Shown here piece after piece: positions 21,634-32,616 of a stretch of DNA of 64,000 bases. Every line of letters starts with the position of its first letter. Position 1 is the first letter of the stretch. A program made the translations under genes and the position numbers. Below the pieces are notes generated by a model. That model did no database searches and was not told the origin of the DNA. It saw only the letters and a program-made list of their open reading frames with translations. Origin of the DNA: Heterostelium album PN500 (lineage: Eukaryota; Evosea; Eumycetozoa; Acytosteliales; Acytosteliaceae). Location: positions 62,001 to 126,000 of the forward strand of contig NW_008805069.1 of assembly GCF_000004825.1 (NCBI RefSeq), read 5' to 3'.

Positions 21634-22726
21634 TTTTATTTTATATTTACTTTACAAATATTATTATTATTTTCTACAACTACTATATATGTATATATAT
21701 TCTTTTAATAATAACATTTAACGATTGCTATATAATATAATATTATAATTTGAATTGATTGAGTAATAACCTCAACCTGATAAAGCAAAAACAATAAATT
21801 TACAAAAAACAAAGGACAAATACATGAAACAGAATTATTGGTTATTGTTAACAGCTCATAAAAACAAAAAAAAAATTGCAAAAAACCGTCAAAATTTCAG
21901 AAAATATCTTACGTCGTGTTTCAAAACGGAATGATATGGACTCGAAAGTTTTGAGAAAAATAAGATGATGTTTCGTAATACAATTACTAATCTAAAATCA
22001 TCTTAATAATTTACATTAATATTATTTTATAAAGATAGGGATTGAACTGAATGAAATTTTAAATAAAACAACTAGTAAAGAAAATAAAAAATATTATTGT
22101 TTTTATATACCTAAATAAATTTATTAATAGATTTATTGGTTAAAGTTAACCATTTCCATCATCAGATTAGAATAGAATCAATAAATGATAAATGATTTAA
22201 AGGATCTATATAAATTAGGTATAAAAATATGTTGTAGTTTCCTATACTATTAATAAAATGTTTGTCACTCTAATATTTAATCTTAAATTAAAATCTTTCA
22301 TTTAAATCGTCTAAACTTTATTTTTAAAGTATATTTGATTAAAATCATCACCAGGATAGACTTATATAATTTAATTTAACTTTTAATCAATCACAGAAAC
22401 ATTAAAGTTTATCTGTTGCAAGTTTTTTAGTGGTGTTTTCTAATAACGTGGTTGATTTCCCAATGAATCGAAAATAGTCAAAAAAAGCTCTGCTTCATTT
22501 TTGCACAAATTTATTGAAATTTTCAAAGATTTTGTGTCAAAAAACAAAAATCAAATTTAAAAACAGAAAGTTTTTGAAAGGGGTTTAAAAATGGAATTAA
22601 TTATAAATGTACCTCGATCTAAGCTTTTTGATTTACAGAAATTAACAACATTTTAGTTTAGATCACACAAGCAAGCATTAATAATCAATACATAATAATA
22701 AATAACTATACAAAGTAAAAATAAAT
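21634..22726. other. Long AT-rich divergent intergenic region
   Basis: This lies between the leftward sulfotransferase and a rightward multi-exon gene. It contains poly-T/A tracts and some less AT-rich patches (21880-21960, 22430-22500), for which I find neither a coding frame nor a convincing RNA fold. Confidence 0.45.
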
Positions 22727-24670
22727 ATGGACATAGGTAAATAGAAATAAAATTTTAAAAATATTTTTTAATTTTATTTTATTAATTTAATTAACAACCA
22801 TTTTAAATAAAGATTTAATTGAAAAATATAATAAGATTAAAGATATTTTCGAAAGTGGATTCATCACTGAACATGAGTTTACGAATAGAAAAAAAGAGTT
22901 ATTGGGAGATCAGTTGGAGTCATTCGAAAAGAATTATAAAAATGTGAGTGGTAACAACAGCGATGAGAATAACATTCCAGTTTTCGATTACAGCAGCAAT
23001 GCTGGTGGTAATAGTGATTCATTCAATAACAATAATTATAGTTATAATGAAAACAATTATAATAGCTATAATGATAGTAGTAATTACAACAACCAATATA
23101 ATAATTATTCAACAGCAACATCTTATGACTACAATAGTACCAACAGCAACAATGATTATAATTCAAATAATTACGATTCATCAAATAATTATAATTCATC
23201 ATATGATTACAATAGTGTTACACCAGTTAAATACACTTCCAATAATTTGTTTGGTGATGACGAAACTGAAGTAGTGTATCCTATTAAAGTTGAGAAAAAA
23301 GTGAACAATCTTTTTGATGATGATGATGATGAATCACCTGCCATCGTCGAGAAGTCACAACCAGCAAAGTATGCCAAGTCAGCTTTTTCTTTGTTTGATA
23401 ATGATAGTGATGAAGAGTCACTTCCAGCTCCAATCCCAGTTACTCCAGCACCACCAGTTCCAAAGATTTCACGTGTTATTCAAGATAGATTAACTGAGAA
23501 ATCCAAAGCCAAAGTTGAAATTACCTATCCTCACCAAGTTAAAGGTTCATATAAGATGTACAAAGAACCAGTATGTATTTTTTTTATACAAATCGATTTT
23601 TCAAAACAACAAAACTAATAATACTATAATTTTTAGATTGATGGTGTTATTGCATATTATAGAACAAAGGAATTCTTATATCAATCGAAATTAACTAGTT
23701 TGGATAACCTATCTCAGTTGGATATGGAAATCAGTTCAAAATTCTTTTCAAAGTATTCATTGCAAGAGATCGTATTGCAACACCACGAGCCAGGCGATAA
23801 CAATTGGTTAACAGACTCTAACAGTTGTAAATATGTGTTTGGTGGAAAGATCTACAATATTTTCGATAAAAATATTAAGCCCGGTCACTATAAAATCGTT
23901 CCAGATTCATTCCTTATGTATAGAAGAAATGGTCCAAAGATTTTTGGGTAAATAAGATATAATGATTTTATTCTAAAGATGTCAAATATTAATAATTATT
24001 AATCAATTAATTAATTTAGTGAATTCGAATATGGTTACTCGAAAGATTTCCCAATGCCTCCACAACATTTCATTACTCATAGACCGTTTAGTCATGATAC
24101 CTACCTTGGATTGTCACAACCTAATTTTGTACTTAAATCCATTGCCAACTATGACAATTTAAATCAATTCAACAAGAAATTATTGTTTATAAATCATTTA
24201 AGGTAAATATATATTAATATATACAAAATAGTAATTGATTGTTTTTTTTGGTTATTATAGAATGCTTCAATTTAAAGGATGTAATATGTTTAATGCTGAT
24301 AGAATTAACTTACCGACAGAGTCAGTCAAACTCTCTCAACTTATCAAGAATTGTATAGATAAGAAAGAATGTTTCTTTTGTAAATCATCTACCTATAGTG
24401 AATTCCTTTGTTATCAACATTTTGATGATGTAAGTAACTTTATTAAAGAAGTATTGAAACAATTATTTAATTCTATCTAAATTTTAGAAACTTTTGGAGA
24501 AATATTATGCAGTTCAAAAGGAAATGGTTCCTTCAAATAGCGATGAGGTTGATGCAGAGATTAAATCCGATGATGTTAGAGATTATAGTAAAGAACCAAA
24601 GTTTTGTTATGCACTTCCAGAGGATTTATTCGGTTCGAAAGCTTTTAGAATGAATAACAAATATTTGTAG
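22727..24670 (+). CDS. Unidentified dictyostelid protein with Asn/Tyr-rich linker (537 aa, six exons)
   Basis: Exons 22727-22736, 22813-23570, 23637-23947, 24020-24202, 24261-24429 and 24488-24670 join in frame to 537 residues; the first exon encodes only MDI plus one base. The N-terminal 30 residues (LIEKYNKIKDIFESGFITEHEFTNRKKELL cut across two helices) look like a SHOCT-type short helical hairpin. Residues about 60-135 are an Asn/Tyr/Ser tract with many YN steps, probably disordered. Acidic LFDDDD and LFDNDSDEE motifs follow, then a conserved-looking C-terminal 300 residues with Cys pairs (CFFCKSSTYSEFLCYQHF, possibly metal-binding). I do not recognise the family. Consistent splice phases and even composition show it is a real gene. 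Confidence 0.75.
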
Positions 24671-24928
24671 ATAGACATAACTTTAAAAAAATAAAATAAA
24701 AAAATGGATAATATTTGTATATTGTATATTATAATATTGTAACGTTCCAAATACGATGTGGTGTATTAATATATATCTAATACAAAAAAATTCAATTAAT
24801 ATACAAAAAAATTCTTTAATCTAAACAAAATGTTAATATCTTATTAACTTTGATGTTTTTAGCTTAGATTTATGTATATATATTTAAGCTTATTGATTTC
24901 TTTATTTAATGTAATTAAAGTTATTTAT
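24671..24928. other. Convergent 3' region
   Basis: Short AT-rich spacer between the converging 3' ends of the unidentified gene and the p24 gene. Confidence 0.5.
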
Positions 24929-26021
24929 TTATACTAATTTCTTTGCCTTGAAGAAAGATTTCAAATGTCTCATTTGCCACATTCCTGTCAAACAGAGAAC
25001 AACAACTTGAAGAATGGCCCACCACATAACACGGGAGTTGGTACTCTCTGATGTGTTACGGAAAGTGATTTCACGTGCCTTTTGATAGCTTTGTTCCTTT
25101 CTAACTTGTGTAACTCTGTCATTCAATCTCTTTACTGAAATTTCTAAATCTATATTGTTATGATTTATTATGATTGTTTTTTAATGAATAAAGATAATAT
25201 ATTAGTAAAAAAACTCTTTAAATGAATGAATAGTGAATGAATGAATGATTGATTGACTATCTATTATAAACTATCATTATCTCATATAATATTCTTGTTA
25301 TGAATCCTAATTGTTTATCTTTTCTATCTTTTAAGATATTTGCTAACTACAAGTATTATTCCTACTCTTATTCTTATGCTAAAGTTTTATGGTGATGATT
25401 ATAATAAATATTAAATTAAATGAAAACCTACTATTCAATTGTTCAACCTTGGCAATTTCTTCGTAGTCATTAGCGTTGGCACCAACCTGAATATCCAAAT
25501 GTAATCTCTAAAGTAATATGAATAAAAATAATGTTAATGATTGCTGTTGATTATGAATTGATTTGATATTGATTAACACATACAGTCTTAATGGTTGGAC
25601 CGAACCACTTTGAAGAGTTTGTAGAAATGCAGATCTTGTATTCACCACCAATAAGTGTTTGGAATGCGAATCTACCGCTTGCTCCCATTTGTTTAGAGAG
25701 AACTTCGTGATTCTCTGGGTCTGTTACAATAACAGAGAGTGCTATAAAAATAATAATAATAACGATTATACCATTATTATTAATATATAAAGAAATCTAA
25801 ACTAAACTAATCAAAATATATGTACCTAATGGAGTTGAGATACCAGCTTGTGGGTTAAGATCTTCCAATACGTAGTTTCCTACTAACAATGTATCTTTTG
25901 GATTCTCTTCGATGAAACACTTAGTGGTTCCACCGTTCAACTCAAAATAGAGTGCACTACATGATTGCACCAATAATAAAGTTGATAAGACAACCAACAA
26001 TGAAATTGACTTTATATTCAT
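24929..26021 (-). CDS. p24/emp24 family cargo receptor (216 aa, four exons)
   Basis: Exons 25826-26021, 25584-25741, 25432-25507 and 24929-25149 join in frame to 216 residues. A signal peptide ([23 protein letters not shown]) precedes a GOLD domain: [27 protein letters not shown] contains one of the family Cys residues, and [17 protein letters not shown] the second, the usual disulfide pair. A coiled coil with KVEQLN and [20 protein letters not shown] follows, then one membrane helix ([20 protein letters not shown]) and a short cytosolic tail [13 protein letters not shown] with basic residues and an FF pair for COPI/COPII contact. Such proteins cycle between ER and Golgi and select cargo for COPII vesicles. 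The Arg-Glu-Thr/Thr-Ser-Glu-Ser-Thr-Asn-x-Arg-Val segment before the helix is typical of the beta/delta-type members. Confidence 0.9.
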
Positions 26022-26637
26022 TCTCTACTCTATCTTTATCTTTTGTTAATTTTAAATTACAATTTAATACTTGACTGAAAAAAATAAAAATAAAGTCTTG
26101 TTTTTGTTTTTAAAAAATTTTTTATTTTTTTCTAAGTTCACATGACTCACAACATCAAAAAAAAAAAAAAAAAATAAAAACAAAATTTTTTTGTATTTAA
26201 CTAAATTGAAATTATTTATTTATTTGTTTAAAGAAATTGTTGTTTTAGTTTTTATTTTATTAGATTAACAAAAAAAAAAATATAAAGTTACTTTTTTTTT
26301 TTGAAAAACTAATAACTTTTTAAATTTTATTCTTTTTTTTTCATATGGTGTGTTCTTTTTTAAAAGAATTGGTTTAATATATATCTTTATAATATAGATA
26401 TAGTAATATATTGATATATCTTTGCAAAAATAATAAAATATGTAGTTTTTTCAATCAAATACATCTTTAATACTTTTTTTAGTAATAAATGATTTAATTG
26501 TAGAAAAGTTTATAATAACTATAAATAATGATGACTATTTAATTGTTAGTTTAGTTTTAAAGAAAAAGCATACAAATATTATACTTTTAAACTTATAAAT
26601 ACTTTTTTTCTCACAAAAACAACAAATAATAATAATA
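26022..26637. other. Divergent promoter region of p24 and peroxiredoxin-like genes
   Basis: Very AT-rich with long A and T tracts (for example A17 near 26157-26174). No gene is supported. Confidence 0.5.
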
Positions 26638-27381
26638 ATGGAACCACAAACATCATCTTCTTGTCATTTGGTACTTGGTGACGTCTGTCCAAACTTTAAT
26701 GGTGAATCCACTATGGGAAAGTTTGGATTGAAGCAATACATGGGCGATAGCAACTATTGTTTGATCTTCTCGCAACCCAAGGCAAAGACACCAGTTGGAA
26801 CCTCGGAGCTCGGTCGCATCTGCACTATGCAACAGGAGTTGGAGAAGCGTGGCTGTAAGGTGGTGGTGTTGACCACCGACAACTTGAACCTCTGCGAAGA
26901 GTGGACCAAAGACATCAACGAGATCCACGGCTGTCGAGTTGTATTCCCTATCGTCAGTGATTCCGATCGCAAGATTTGCAAGTCGTTCGGAATGATCTCT
27001 GTCTCAAACCCAAACGATGTGCAAAGTGTCCGTAACGTCTACGTCGTCGGATCGGACCACAAGATCAAAGCATTCTTTGCCTATCCTCTGTGTTGTGGTG
27101 TCAACTTTGTTGAGATAGTTCGTGTACTCGACTCTCTCACCATCAACACCAAGACCAATGTCTGTACTCCTGCTGATTGGAGAGTTGGTGAAGGTAAATA
27201 TATCTTAATTTTTAAGAATATTAATTAAAATATAATATTAATATTTATTTTTGTAAATCTAATTATTGAAGATGTATTTATTGATGAAAAGGTCAGTGAC
27301 GATCATGCCAAGAAGAACTTCCAAAATTGGAAATCAGTAAAGCCATACATCAGAGTTGTTCCTCAACCCAAATGTAACTAA
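26638..27381 (+). CDS. Peroxiredoxin-6-like protein lacking the peroxidatic cysteine (221 aa)
   Basis: Exons 26638-27193 and 27272-27381 give 221 residues, the size of 1-Cys peroxiredoxins. Overall fold marks are present: LVLGDVCPNFNGEST at the N-terminus, SELGRICTMQQELEKRGCKVV, VVFPIVSDSDRKICKSFGM, VRNVYVVGSDHKIKAFFAYP and the long C-terminal arm TPADWRVGE...VKPYIRVVPQP. The active-site motif, PVCTTEL in the family, reads PVGTSEL, so the peroxidatic Cys is Gly54. The preceding Thr and the distant Arg are kept. It cannot reduce peroxides by the normal 1-Cys chemistry, though several other Cys residues are present. The tandem neighbour at 27.8 kb keeps Cys48. Possible roles are regulation, chaperone activity or the lipid-binding side activity of Prdx6; none is shown. 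Confidence 0.88.
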
Positions 27382-27812
27382 ATTGCTTTGAATCCAATTT
27401 CCAAGGAAAATAATTTTTTCTTTATATCAACAACCAATTGATCAATTAAATAATTAAATAAAAAAGATTATTCTATTTTAAAATTGTTATAAAAATATTT
27501 TAATTAAAGGTTAATTTATTTTAGTTTGTCAAAAAATCACCTTTTCTTTGAAGGCGAGAAAAAGTCAAATTATTTTTCTATAATTTTAAATACCCCCTAA
27601 AACACTCTATTTTGATGATCAAAACAATCTAATGACCACAAAAGAACCTTTTTTACCCCAAATCTGTGAACAACAAAAAAATAAATTGTTTTTTTTTATT
27701 CTTTAAAATAATATCTTTAATTTTTTTTTCTGATGATTTAATGTGATAGTGAAGTTTTTAATTGGTCATTAATTTACTCATTCAAACTTTAATACAAATA
27801 TACATATAAATC
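27382..27812. other. Spacer between the two peroxiredoxin-like genes
   Basis: AT-rich DNA, with a small patch of lower A+T at 27540-27670 that has no coding meaning I can see. Confidence 0.5.
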
Positions 27813-28562
27813 ATGACTCAAACATATCTTAGACTTGGTGATGTCTGCCCAGATTTCCAACAAGAGAGTTCTCAAGGTCCAATTAGCTTATATGAATATT
27901 TAGGTGACAACTATGGTATTCTTTTCTCACATCCAAAAGGTAAGTTTAAATAAATATTGTTAAGAGTTAGGATGGATGATCATTAATCAATAAATAATTA
28001 ATCAATCAATCTTTATTTAATAATAATCTTATTAATAGATAAGACACCAATCTGTACTACTGAACTTGGAAAGGTTGCCAAGTTGTTGCCAGAGTTTGCC
28101 AAGAGAAATGTAAAGGTTTTGGCACTGAGCGTCGATAGCGTTAGTGACCATTTGGCATGGATTTCGGATATCAATGAGACCCAACAATGTCAAGTTCAAT
28201 ACCCAATCCTTGCCGATGCCGACCGTAAGGTTGCCAACCTCTACGGTATGATTCATCCAAACGCTGACAATGTCTACACTGTGCGTTCTGTTTACTTTAT
28301 CGGTTTGGATCGTAAGCTCAAGGCCGTAATAACCTACCCAGCTTCCACCGGTCGTAATTTCGATGAGGTCTTGCGTGTCGTCGACTCTATCCAACTCACT
28401 GACAAATTCAAGGTTGGAACTCCAGCTGACTGGAAGGTTGGTGGTGAATGTGTCATCGTACCATCCGTTAATGATGAAGCTGCCAAGCAATTATTCCCCA
28501 ACGGTTGGAATACTGTCCGTCCATATCTCAGATTGGTTCCACAACCAACCACCCCACAATAA
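27813..28562 (+). CDS. 1-Cys peroxiredoxin (Prdx6 type), 216 aa
   Basis: Exons 27813-27939 and 28039-28562 give 216 residues. The active site reads DKTPICTTELGK with peroxidatic Cys48, the Thr three residues before it, and Arg in TVRSVYFIG. YPILADADRKVANLYGM and the C-terminal dimerisation arm (TPADWKVGGECVIVPSVND, then TVRPYLRLVPQP) are typical of the Prdx6 group. The enzyme reduces hydrogen peroxide and lipid hydroperoxides and takes electrons from glutathione with GST help in animals. It is the intact partner of the Cys-less paralog 430 bp upstream. The intron sits just before the active-site motif (phase 1), a position the upstream copy lacks. Confidence 0.93.
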
Positions 28563-29095
28563 ATAAATTAATCAACCTTGTAACTTTTTAACGTTTTATT
28601 TTTTTTTATTAACTCTATTTTCTATAACTCGAGTCTTATCTATGTCTATCAATTGATCAAAAGAGGTGTCAATAAAAACAATAACCTCCAATGTACTCAA
28701 AATATGATAAATTTGATATTTTTTAAGAAAGATATAATTCATTGAAAATTGTTTATTTTTAAAGATTATAACTACTTTTTTTTGGATAGTAATAGAATCT
28801 AAAGTAATAGAATGATAAGAATCGAAATCAACCCCATCAATACATTTTGCAAACTTCAATGATTTTTGATGTTTTTTGTGCTGAAAATATGATTTTTGAT
28901 TCCGGAACACTTACTCGAATTTTTTTACAGTGTTCAGGAATTTTTTAAATTTTTCCAACCAAAAGGATATAAATTGATTTAGTTAATATGAAATTTCATT
29001 CAGTCATCAAATCAAATATATAAATAATATATATAAATACAAATAAAATAAATATTTAAACTAAAATTTTCATTAAAAAAAAAACAAATCAAAAT
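28563..29095 (+). promoter_or_regulatory. Conserved upstream region of SnoaL-like copy C
   Basis: From about 28750 this matches the upstream regions of the other copies: the reversed GATTTCGATTCTTATC block at 28803-28829, TTCCGGAA at 28900-28907 (189 bp before the ATG) and TGAAATTTCA at 28989-28998 (98 bp before the ATG). The first 180 bp hold the 3' end of the peroxiredoxin gene and nothing else recognised. Confidence 0.55.
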
Positions 29096-29506
29096 ATGTC
29101 AGTCAAAATCAGAGAAAACATTAATGCAATCATCAAAGGTATCCAAGAAAATAAGATCTTGGAGATTTTCGAAAAATACTATGCTGATGATGTTGTGATG
29201 TATGAGAAAGGTGATTCAACAAACAGAGTTGGAAAAGATCAAAACAGAAAAGCTGAGGAAGCTTTTGTCAATAATGCAACCATCCATGAAGCAAAACGTA
29301 TGTTGGATTGTCGATGGATTTAATTAATAATATTAATATTAATATTTAAATATTGATTAGTTCTCAAAGTTTTGGTTGATGGAAACAACACTGCTTATGA
29401 AATGTATATGGATTTCACTTATGGTGGTCACAATGTCAAGAAGACTCAATGGGCTATCCAACAATGGAACAACAATGGTTTAGTTGTAAAAGAAGAGTTC
29501 TTTTAA
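29096..29506 (+). CDS. SnoaL/NTF2-like small protein, copy C (115 aa)
   Basis: Exons 29096-29297 and 29361-29506 (202 and 146 bp) join at a phase-1 intron to 115 residues. It differs from the others by Lys for Asn at position 4 (MSVKIREN). The exons are nearly identical to copies A, B and D at the DNA level, including silent sites, while the 63-bp intron differs. NTF2-like fold is inferred from YYADDVVMYEKGD and the C-terminal MYMDFTYGG and WAIQQWNNNG segments. No catalytic residue can be named and the function is unknown. Confidence 0.8.
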
Positions 29507-30186
29507 ATAAATAAAATAGTTAATTATGTACATTGAATATCAAATTAAATAAATCTAAACCACATTTTTTTTTTATATAAATCTAAAAACAAACAGTTTT
29601 ATTTTTTGTAGCATTTGTTCAGTAAGTAAAATGGCTTTGAAATACGTTCAAGTGATGTATTGGTAAGATGTGATATAGTAAAAATCGAAAATAATATAAA
29701 TATGTTTAATATTTACTATTTGTCAATCTTTGTCATTGGGTTTAGACAATTCAAAAATTATATTTTAACAAGTAGGTGGTATTTATAGAATATATAAACA
29801 TTTAACACTGAACAACAAACTAGGGTCACGTCTTGAAACCTTGGTAGTCAATATGAAAAGGAAGCCACTAAAAGGTTAAGATAGAGGCTGAATGGAGCAG
29901 AAACAACTACATTTTGTACCATTGCAGTGATTTTTGTTCCTTTTTATTAAAAATATAATCAATAATCATACACACAACAAAATCTTGATGAGTTAAAACA
30001 CCCCATAGCAATTTAATCTTATTCATTTTTTTAGAGTGGGATTTACAATCACCAAAAAAATCATACCATCAAAAAATACTTTAGTCATCACAGAATTAAT
30101 AAAACCAATAATTGTTAGTTTATTTTAAATAATTTAGTTAAAAAGATAAAAAGTAGATAAATATTATTGTTAATATTAATTATTTT
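29507..30186. other. Intergenic region with a possible very small gene
   Basis: Mostly AT-rich. It contains a possible three-exon microgene at 29631-29879, listed separately, and a patch of lower A+T at 29820-29940 that the microgene only partly explains. Confidence 0.4.
29631..29879 (+). CDS. Tentative three-exon small basic protein (35 aa)
   Basis: Starting at ATG 29631, segments 29631-29656, 29746-29771 and 29824-29879 join across GT..AG boundaries (acceptors TTTAG and ACTAG) to one frame of 35 residues, beginning MALKYVQVIQFKNY and ending NMKRKPLKG. The spliced peptide has balanced, non-repetitive composition unlike translated AT-rich spacer, and is strongly basic. The first donor (GTATTG) is weak and I recognise no family. 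It may be a real micro-protein, the N-terminus of a longer gene, or chance. Confidence 0.25.
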
Positions 30187-31329
30187 TTATAATTTAGTAA
30201 ATTTATAAGCACCAGCAGAATGACGAAGAGTTGGTATCTTCTTTTTCTTCCAATTATTACCAACTGCAAACTCTGACATCACATAGATATCACCATGATT
30301 AAGCATCTCTTCAAATTTATTACCAATACTCTTAGAGTTAATAAACCAATTGAAACAGATTCTCATTGATTTGCCAGTTCTAATTGCAATCACTTTGGAT
30401 CTCTCAGCGTCACCATGCCAACCAATACCAGTAATACTACTATTATAATAATAATTACCTTCTGCAACAAGATTATCACATTTATTTATCGCCTTTTTCT
30501 CATTATTATTATTATTATTAACATCATTATCACTATCATTATCACTATCATTATCACTATCATTATCTTTATCATTATCTTTATTATCAACATCAAATAT
30601 TGATTTAAATGTTTGTCTTGTCTTGTTTAACAACGGACAGTCATTGAATGATATTAATCTACCCATTCCTTTCTCATAGTTTGGTTCACGAGAAGGTGCA
30701 TCTGAGAAACAAAGATTATGTCTTGCAGTCTTATTAACGACTCTTCCATACATAAATGCTTTCTTATCCTTCTCCAAGTTTGATTGTTCTTTATGAAATT
30801 CATTTACATCACAAATTGCTGATAATCCATTTCTAATAATCAATAAATATGCTTCATTATATTTAATATCTTCATTATCATCATCATCATCATTTTCCTT
30901 CTTACTCTTACTCTTATTCTTACTTTTACTCTTACTTTTATCTTTACTACTACTACTATTATTATTATTATAATTACTATTTACTTTTACTTTTTTATTT
31001 GATTTACTACTCTTTCCAGAACTATCTTTTGTTGATTTTCTCTTCTTTGATGATTCATTTTCATCTACTTCTTCTTCATCTTCTTCTTCACCATCATCTT
31101 CATTCTCTTCTTCATCATCTTGAACTTCTTCTTTTTTCTTTTTCTTTACAATTAAATCTCTAAAATCAATTAGCTTTGTAGTCAATCCTTTCTTTTCAAA
31201 GAACTCTTTAAATCTATTTAAATCAGCCAATGTGAAACCCTCTGATGACATCACACCTAACTTCTCCATGTTAACATGATTCTCTGCAACATCTCCAAAT
31301 GTAATTGTATATGTTTCTTGAAATGACAT
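30187..31329 (-). CDS. 2OG-Fe(II) oxygenase-like (AlkB-type) protein with low-complexity linkers (380 aa)
   Basis: A single frame. The N-terminal 60 residues include GFTLADLNRFKEFFEKKGLTT, followed by a Lys/Glu and Ser/Asn low-complexity linker to about residue 150. The conserved part resumes with EAYLLIIRNG, KAFMYGRVVNKTARHNLCFSD and, after a second Asp/Asn insert, SSITGIGWHGDAERSKVIAI, ICFNWFINS, GDIYVMSEFAVGNNWKK and LRHSAGAYKF. WHGD supplies a His-x-Asp metal pair and LRH the distal His, in the order and spacing of 2-oxoglutarate/Fe(II) dioxygenases; YGR and NLCFSD resemble the nucleotide-handling region of AlkB-like enzymes. Possible substrates are alkylated nucleic acids or proteins. 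Superfamily assignment is by motif only; the substrate is unknown. Confidence 0.65.
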   Translation of the reverse strand: MSFQETYTITFGDVAENHVNMEKLGVMSSEGFTLADLNRFKEFFEKKGLTTKLIDFRDLIVKKKKKEEVQDDEEENEDDGEEEDEEEVDENESSKKRKSTKDSSGKSSKSNKKVKVNSNYNNNNSSSSKDKSKSKSKNKSKSKKENDDDDDNEDIKYNEAYLLIIRNGLSAICDVNEFHKEQSNLEKDKKAFMYGRVVNKTARHNLCFSDAPSREPNYEKGMGRLISFNDCPLLNKTRQTFKSIFDVDNKDNDKDNDSDNDSDNDSDNDVNNNNNNEKKAINKCDNLVAEGNYYYNSSITGIGWHGDAERSKVIAIRTGKSMRICFNWFINSKSIGNKFEEMLNHGDIYVMSEFAVGNNWKKKKIPTLRHSAGAYKFTKL

Positions 31330-31861
31330 TATTAATTTATTTATTTAATTATTAATATTAATGAATTATTTAATTTAGTTGATTTAATTGTTTTTAGTTT
31401 TAATTCGTAATGATATAAATGGTCAATTTGAATACTTTATATATGTTCTTTGACCGAAAAATAATGATTTTGATGATCATTTCCAAGAAATTATTCTTCC
31501 GATTTTCTCTTCAACAAATAATCGTGTGTTTTATAAAAAAAAATTTCTTAGAAAATGATCATGCAAAATTATATCTATTTTTTTATCACTAAACAATTAT
31601 TCTTTGATTCAAGATTTAATCTTTAAACTATTGTTGGTAAATTTATTTTAAAATTTAAATTTGAATCTTGTAATTATACTGGTTACAAATAGCTTTCATT
31701 ACTTATTTTGTCTTATTATTTTGATCATTATTGTTGAATTAAATGTCTATTGTTAGATAAAAGATATAAGTAATGATTTTTATTATAAAACAATGAATGA
31801 ATATCTTTATTTAATTAAATTGATTTTATTTTTGACGCCACGATTTCAAATTTTTTTTCAT
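31330..31861. other. Intergenic region with an inverted repeat
   Basis: AT-rich. It contains an imperfect inverted repeat with arms at 31474-31492 (TGATCATTTCCAAGAAATT) and 31542-31561, extendable outward to about 31461-31575, with a loop of about 50 nt. No gene is seen. Confidence 0.5.
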
Positions 31862-32110
31862 TTTCAACGTTTGGACACTTCACTTAATTTTTCTTTTTCC
31901 TTCAGTTTTTATTACAGGAGAAGATCTTGAACGAAAGATTAATAACCAAGAAGTTATTGGTATCTGGATCTTCATTGGTGTTGATTTGCCAGAATATTTG
32001 AAGGAATGACAGCATTGTCTATGACTGGAAGTTCATCGATCAAAGACATGAATACTTTGATTGACTACTTCTCCTAGGACTGTGGTCTTGGTAGTAAAGT
32101 CTACAAGTAT
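31862..32110 (+). pseudogene. Decayed copy of the last eEF1B-gamma exon
   Basis: Starting at TTTCAACGTTTGGACACTTCAC the sequence follows the second exon of the eEF1B-gamma gene (14656-14942) to its end. The best frame gives GEDLERKINNQEVIGIWIF and VDLPEYLKE before a stop, where the intact gene has GEDVEGKINNQEVTGIWIF and ADLPEDLKE; later parts carry frameshifts and stops. There is no first exon nearby. It lies upstream of SnoaL-like copy D in the same relative order and orientation as the real gene to copy B, so it is the end of an inverted segmental duplication. Confidence 0.88.
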
Positions 32111-32616
32111 ACCAATATTTATAAATTATTATTTTTTATAATTTCATTGCATTTTATTTATCCAATTCATGATGCAGAAGTTTTAGATTATAATTAAAAA
32201 ATCTTGGATTAGTTATTAATGTACAATCCAATTATTTTTTTTAAAAAAAAAAATTAATATATAATATATAGATTATAACTACCTTTTTTGGTAAAGTAAT
32301 AGAATCTAAAGTAATAGAATGATAAGAATCGAAATCAAGCACACCATTAACCTTTTTTTTCAATTTTGTGCGTTTTTTGTGTGAAAAAATGATATTTCAT
32401 TCCGGAACACCACACCTTCAAGAATGTTGTTTTTATTTTTTTGTTTGGCGTTTGTTTTACTTGAATCTTCCAATTTAAAAGATATAAATTGAATCAATTC
32501 AATATGAAATTTCATTCAAACATCTAATCAAATATAAATATATATAATATAATACAATTAAAAAATATCTAAACTAAATATTATTATTAAAAATTAAATT
32601 AAATTAATTTAAAGAA
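32111..32616 (+). promoter_or_regulatory. Conserved upstream region of SnoaL-like copy D
   Basis: The block from about 32270 matches copy B upstream DNA: reversed GATTTCGATTCTTATC block at about 32310-32337, TTCCGGAA at 32400-32407 (210 bp before the ATG) and TGAAATTTCA at 32505-32514 (103 bp before the ATG). The spacer back to the eEF1B-gamma pseudogene is about 300 bp shorter than at the source locus. Confidence 0.55.
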
